Translations under genes and position numbers: made by a program
Notes under the pieces: generated by a model
The model's input: the letters and a program-made list of their open reading frames with translations, nothing else
Database searches by the model: none
Told to the model about the DNA's origin: nothing
NCBI GenBank assembly: GCA_941918925.1
Contig: OW799233.1
Span: 116,883,833 to 116,947,832 of the forward strand
Length of the DNA stretch: 64,000 nt
Reading direction: 5' to 3'
Source: Phyto melanocephala
Lineage: Eukaryota > Arthropoda > Insecta > Diptera > Rhinophoridae
Shown here: piece by piece, positions 61,051 through 64,000 of the stretch
How positions within the stretch are numbered: position 1 is the first letter of the stretch
Layout of the letters: each line of letters opens with the position of its first letter

Positions 61051-62474
61051 TCTACTACTACTTGCATGTAAAACTGTTTACTTTTGAATAGTTAAAGTTT
61101 TAAATGATATTTATTCTACAAGTTAAACAAAGTAAATGAACTAATTACCATCATATTATAAACTTTTCTTCTAATTTTCTAAACAATAAACTAATTTTAT
61201 TTAAACAAATTTATTTGCATGATTCTTCGTTGACACATTAAATAAAAAATAAAAATCAAAAATTATATATTCAAAACACTACTTAGTCAACTTCCTGCTG
61301 TCGATGACAGCGTTGACAACAACAACGACGAAGACGACAATAAGAATGATGCCACATTGGTGACATTTCACAATTATGCAAAGAGTCTTCGACATTCATA
61401 TATTATTTATACACACACTAACATGCATTATATTATTGCATTACGACAAATAACAGCTTATCTATTAAAAAATACTTTCACTTGAAAGGAAACCCTATTT
61501 TCTATAAGTACTTCCCAAAAATATTTCATTCATTTTAGATATACAAATTGTACTCGTAGTACAACCTACAAAAGTTCTGATTAAAAGTATATGACAATAA
61601 TCATCAACGTCGTCAACAACAACAGCAGCAGCAGCAAAAACATTATAATTATTATTAACGTTGTACAAGTATCGCAATACTCATCATTACATACCCTGCA
61701 GTTTTCAACGTTCCACTTACATTTCAGTCGTTAGCAAGAGCATCGTTCGTTGTGTTAATGTTGTAATTTTGTAGTTAATTTTTTTTGTCTTTGTTAATCA
61801 CGAAAAGTTACAATAATAGAAAAGTACTGGTCAGCAAAGTGGGTCGTAATTTAGCAACAAGTTTTTGTGCAGAGTATTTTAATTAAACCGATGTCGCTTA
61901 AAAAGCTAGTTTGTCAACATAGCACTAATTCTATGAACTAGGTAGTGTTGCTATCCTCAGATACAGTTAATTTTTTAAGGGTTTCCATAATGTTTCACTT
62001 TTTTTTTACACTTTTCTCTATTTTTTTCTTCGCTTTTGATTGCGTTGATACTTTTGAATTGTTTGCATCGTTGTATTCACGCTTATATTTCAAATTCGCA
62101 TCACTTACTTTAATTGCCAAAATTTTGCCGTGATAGAAAATTCATTACTTAGTTTCATTGATTTTGAAAATATCATAATACAAAATCCCACGATTTTAAA
62201 AATTACATTTTTCTAATATTAAACGTAAAATAATTACTCAATTCATAACCTATCGTAGGAGTCAAAGGTCGTCGGATTTGCAAACAGTTTTAAACATTCT
62301 GTTTATAATTTATCTACTAAAAAATATTTTTTACAACGCATACAACAATTTTGCCTATGTACATTGTATACATTAAAGATGAAAAAATTCATCCTATACT
62401 CGTTTTTTTCTAATATGTTGTAGTAATTTTCTTACAACGTACAACTACTACGATACGACTTTTAACAGATATAA
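61051..62474. other. AT-rich DNA with CAA/CAG runs
   Basis: 61300-61345 (acaacaacaacgacgaagac) and 61605-61640 (caacaacaacagcagcagc) are trinucleotide runs of the kind found in fly introns and UTRs. No supported ORF. 62240-62460 resembles 14040-14260 and may be an old repeat. Confidence 0.4.
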
Positions 62475-63272
62475 AAACAAGTAAGAGCGCTATATTCGGC
62501 CGTGCCGAATCTTATATACCCTTCACAACGTGTAGTCATGCAATAACAGTAGTTTGTATCACCATTCATCCCATATGAAATACGTATGTATGTACAAGCA
62601 TATAAAAAACACACATATATAAAAACATCCCATTGTAAAATTATAAATTTACGTATGTATGTTAAAAAAAATAAAAAAAAAAAATAAAAAAAAAATTAAA
62701 AAAAAAAAAAATAAAAAAAAAAGTTTTTTAAAGATAATTAAAATAAATAATAAAAATATAAAACAAAAAAAAAAAATAAAAAAAATTTTTAAAAAAATTT
62801 TTAAAAAATAATAAAAATATAAATAATATATTAAATAAAAAAAAATAAAAAAAAAATTTTAAAAAAATATAAAAAAAATTTTTTTTGGCTCAGCTGGGAT
62901 TCAATGCCACGGTTACTCCAACCAGTATACACGTTTGTATGTATGTATGTTGTTGTTGTAATGTTGTTTTTGTGGAAAAAAAATCGAGGTGGTCGTGGGT
63001 TTTTGCTCATATCTCAGGTGTTTATGTACCGATGTTTCTGATTTTCAATAGCGATATACTCCCGAATATTTCTGATATTTTAATACCTCACCCGGGTCCA
63101 AGCGATGTCTGGGGGCTTCAAAAAGTTGATTTCAACATACACACGGACAGACTCCCCTATTCATAAGCTTTCAGAAAATATATACTTTATGGGGTCGGAA
63201 ATGAACATTGTAGAAATTTCACACGGAATGACAAACCTATATATACCCTTTTTCACTGTGTGAAGGGTATAA
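62475..63272 (+). repeat. 0.8-kb repeat family, copy D (full length)
   Basis: ACAAGTAAGAGCGCTATATT, CGGCCGTGCCGAATCTTATA, a 220-bp A-rich tract (62665-62885), GGCTCAGCTGGGATTCAATG, 'ctcatatctcaggtgttta', 'cacacggacagac' and GTGTGAAGGGTATA. It is the closest relative of copy B (45141-45954). The apparent ORFs at the tRNA-like junction are shared artefacts of the family. Confidence 0.85.
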
Positions 63273-64000
63273 TAAATACATTTATAATTTATTATAATTA
63301 AAATAGATTTGAAATTCAGTTCCCATGATATAAATACATTTGTTTACATTTACATAAAAAAAAAAGAAAACAATACTTAAAAATAAAAAGTTTTTTCTAA
63401 AACGAATACAGTTATTTATAAAATAAATGTTGTAGTTTTTCAAATAAATTTATTAAAAAAGATTTTCCTCTCTTTGAGATGTGGTAACCCTTACTGCAGG
63501 GATCGTCATAACATAAGTTTTATCACACACAAAGCACTTGTATACAGAAATACATCACACACAGACAGTAAGACACACATTGTTACAAACATTGACATAG
63601 TCAGTAATGTAATATCATTAGCAAGTTAATAACTCGTAAAATTGTAATTTAAATAACAACTTTTTTTGTAACCGTAAAGTATGTATGAGTAAATATTTTT
63701 ATATCGCTAGTAAAGTGTGTATGTGTATGTGTATTTCTTTATTCATATTCTTTGTACTGCAATACATATGCAAAAAAAAAAAAAAACTTTCATTGCTTAA
63801 ACAATGGACAGTAAGTAGTAGTATTTCTGTCGTATGTGCGAGGATTGTTTGATCCCAGTAAACAAAATTCGAGTTTTTTGAAGCACTAATATTAAATTTT
63901 TAAATGAAAACTCTTTTTAATGCGCTTTGAAAAAAGCTTTATTTTGAGGCAGTAGTGAAAGTGAATAAAGTAATGAAAAATTACACAATATAATCAATTA
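63273..64000. other. AT-rich right edge
   Basis: No gene, repeat border or inverted repeat recognised. Contains a short ATGTGTATGTGTATTT simple run near 63718. Confidence 0.4.

Noticed and set aside
1..64000. CRISPR arrays, bacterial operons, rRNA genes
   Set aside because: Spliced nuclear genes, fly transposons and base composition show a eukaryotic nuclear locus; the tandem repeats lack a spacer pattern and no rRNA-like sequence is visible.

Overview
This window is nuclear DNA from a higher (brachyceran) fly. The sequence is very AT-rich. Its genes have short introns with GT/AG borders, and two of them look like fly orthologues (the CCR4 deadenylase twin and a DOCK3/4-type first exon). The intergenic DNA is packed with Tc1/mariner, P-like, piggyBac-like and MULE-like DNA transposons plus non-LTR debris. 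The transposon load and base composition fit a calyptrate such as a blow fly or house fly better than a compact Drosophila genome, but that is inference. The window holds few protein genes; most of it is intron or intergenic DNA colonised by transposons.

Layout. 1-1205: end of a fly repeat with a 287/288-bp internal tandem array. 1206-6927: AT-rich DNA with several small inverted-repeat elements, probably an upstream intron of twin. 6928-8242 (+): the last three coding exons of twin/CCR4, the catalytic subunit of the CCR4-NOT deadenylase, followed by a long AT-rich 3' region. 10643-12275: a P-like MITE directly beside a MULE-type element. 17396-21319 (-): a complete four-exon gene for a ZNFX1-like SF1 (UPF1-type) RNA helicase, convergent with twin. 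21495-22232: a piggyBac-like deletion derivative 176 bp upstream of that gene's start codon. About 23267-23953 (+): TATA/Inr-like promoter, leader and first coding exon of a DOCK3/4 (sponge-like) gene, divergent from the helicase. From 23954 to the right edge (40 kb) no further exon of that gene was found. This stretch reads as a very long first intron or intergenic DNA filled with transposons.

The mobile DNA includes a 2.6-kb element with about 490-bp terminal inverted repeats carrying a decayed ORF of an unplaced insect protein family (30990-33584), and a Tc1-like element split by a later repeat (44540-46643). There are three internally deleted DD41D mariners, two copies of a tRNA-derived SINE with clear target duplications, a pogo-like MITE, several copies of a 0.8-kb repeat with an embedded tRNA-like module, RNase H ends of non-LTR elements, and a 125-bp tandem array.

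The two well-supported genes both act on RNA: twin shortens poly(A) tails, and ZNFX1-type helicases act in RNA surveillance or defence. Nothing here shows that they work together; the arrangement is simply neighbouring genes. All family names come from recalled sequence motifs, not from database searches.
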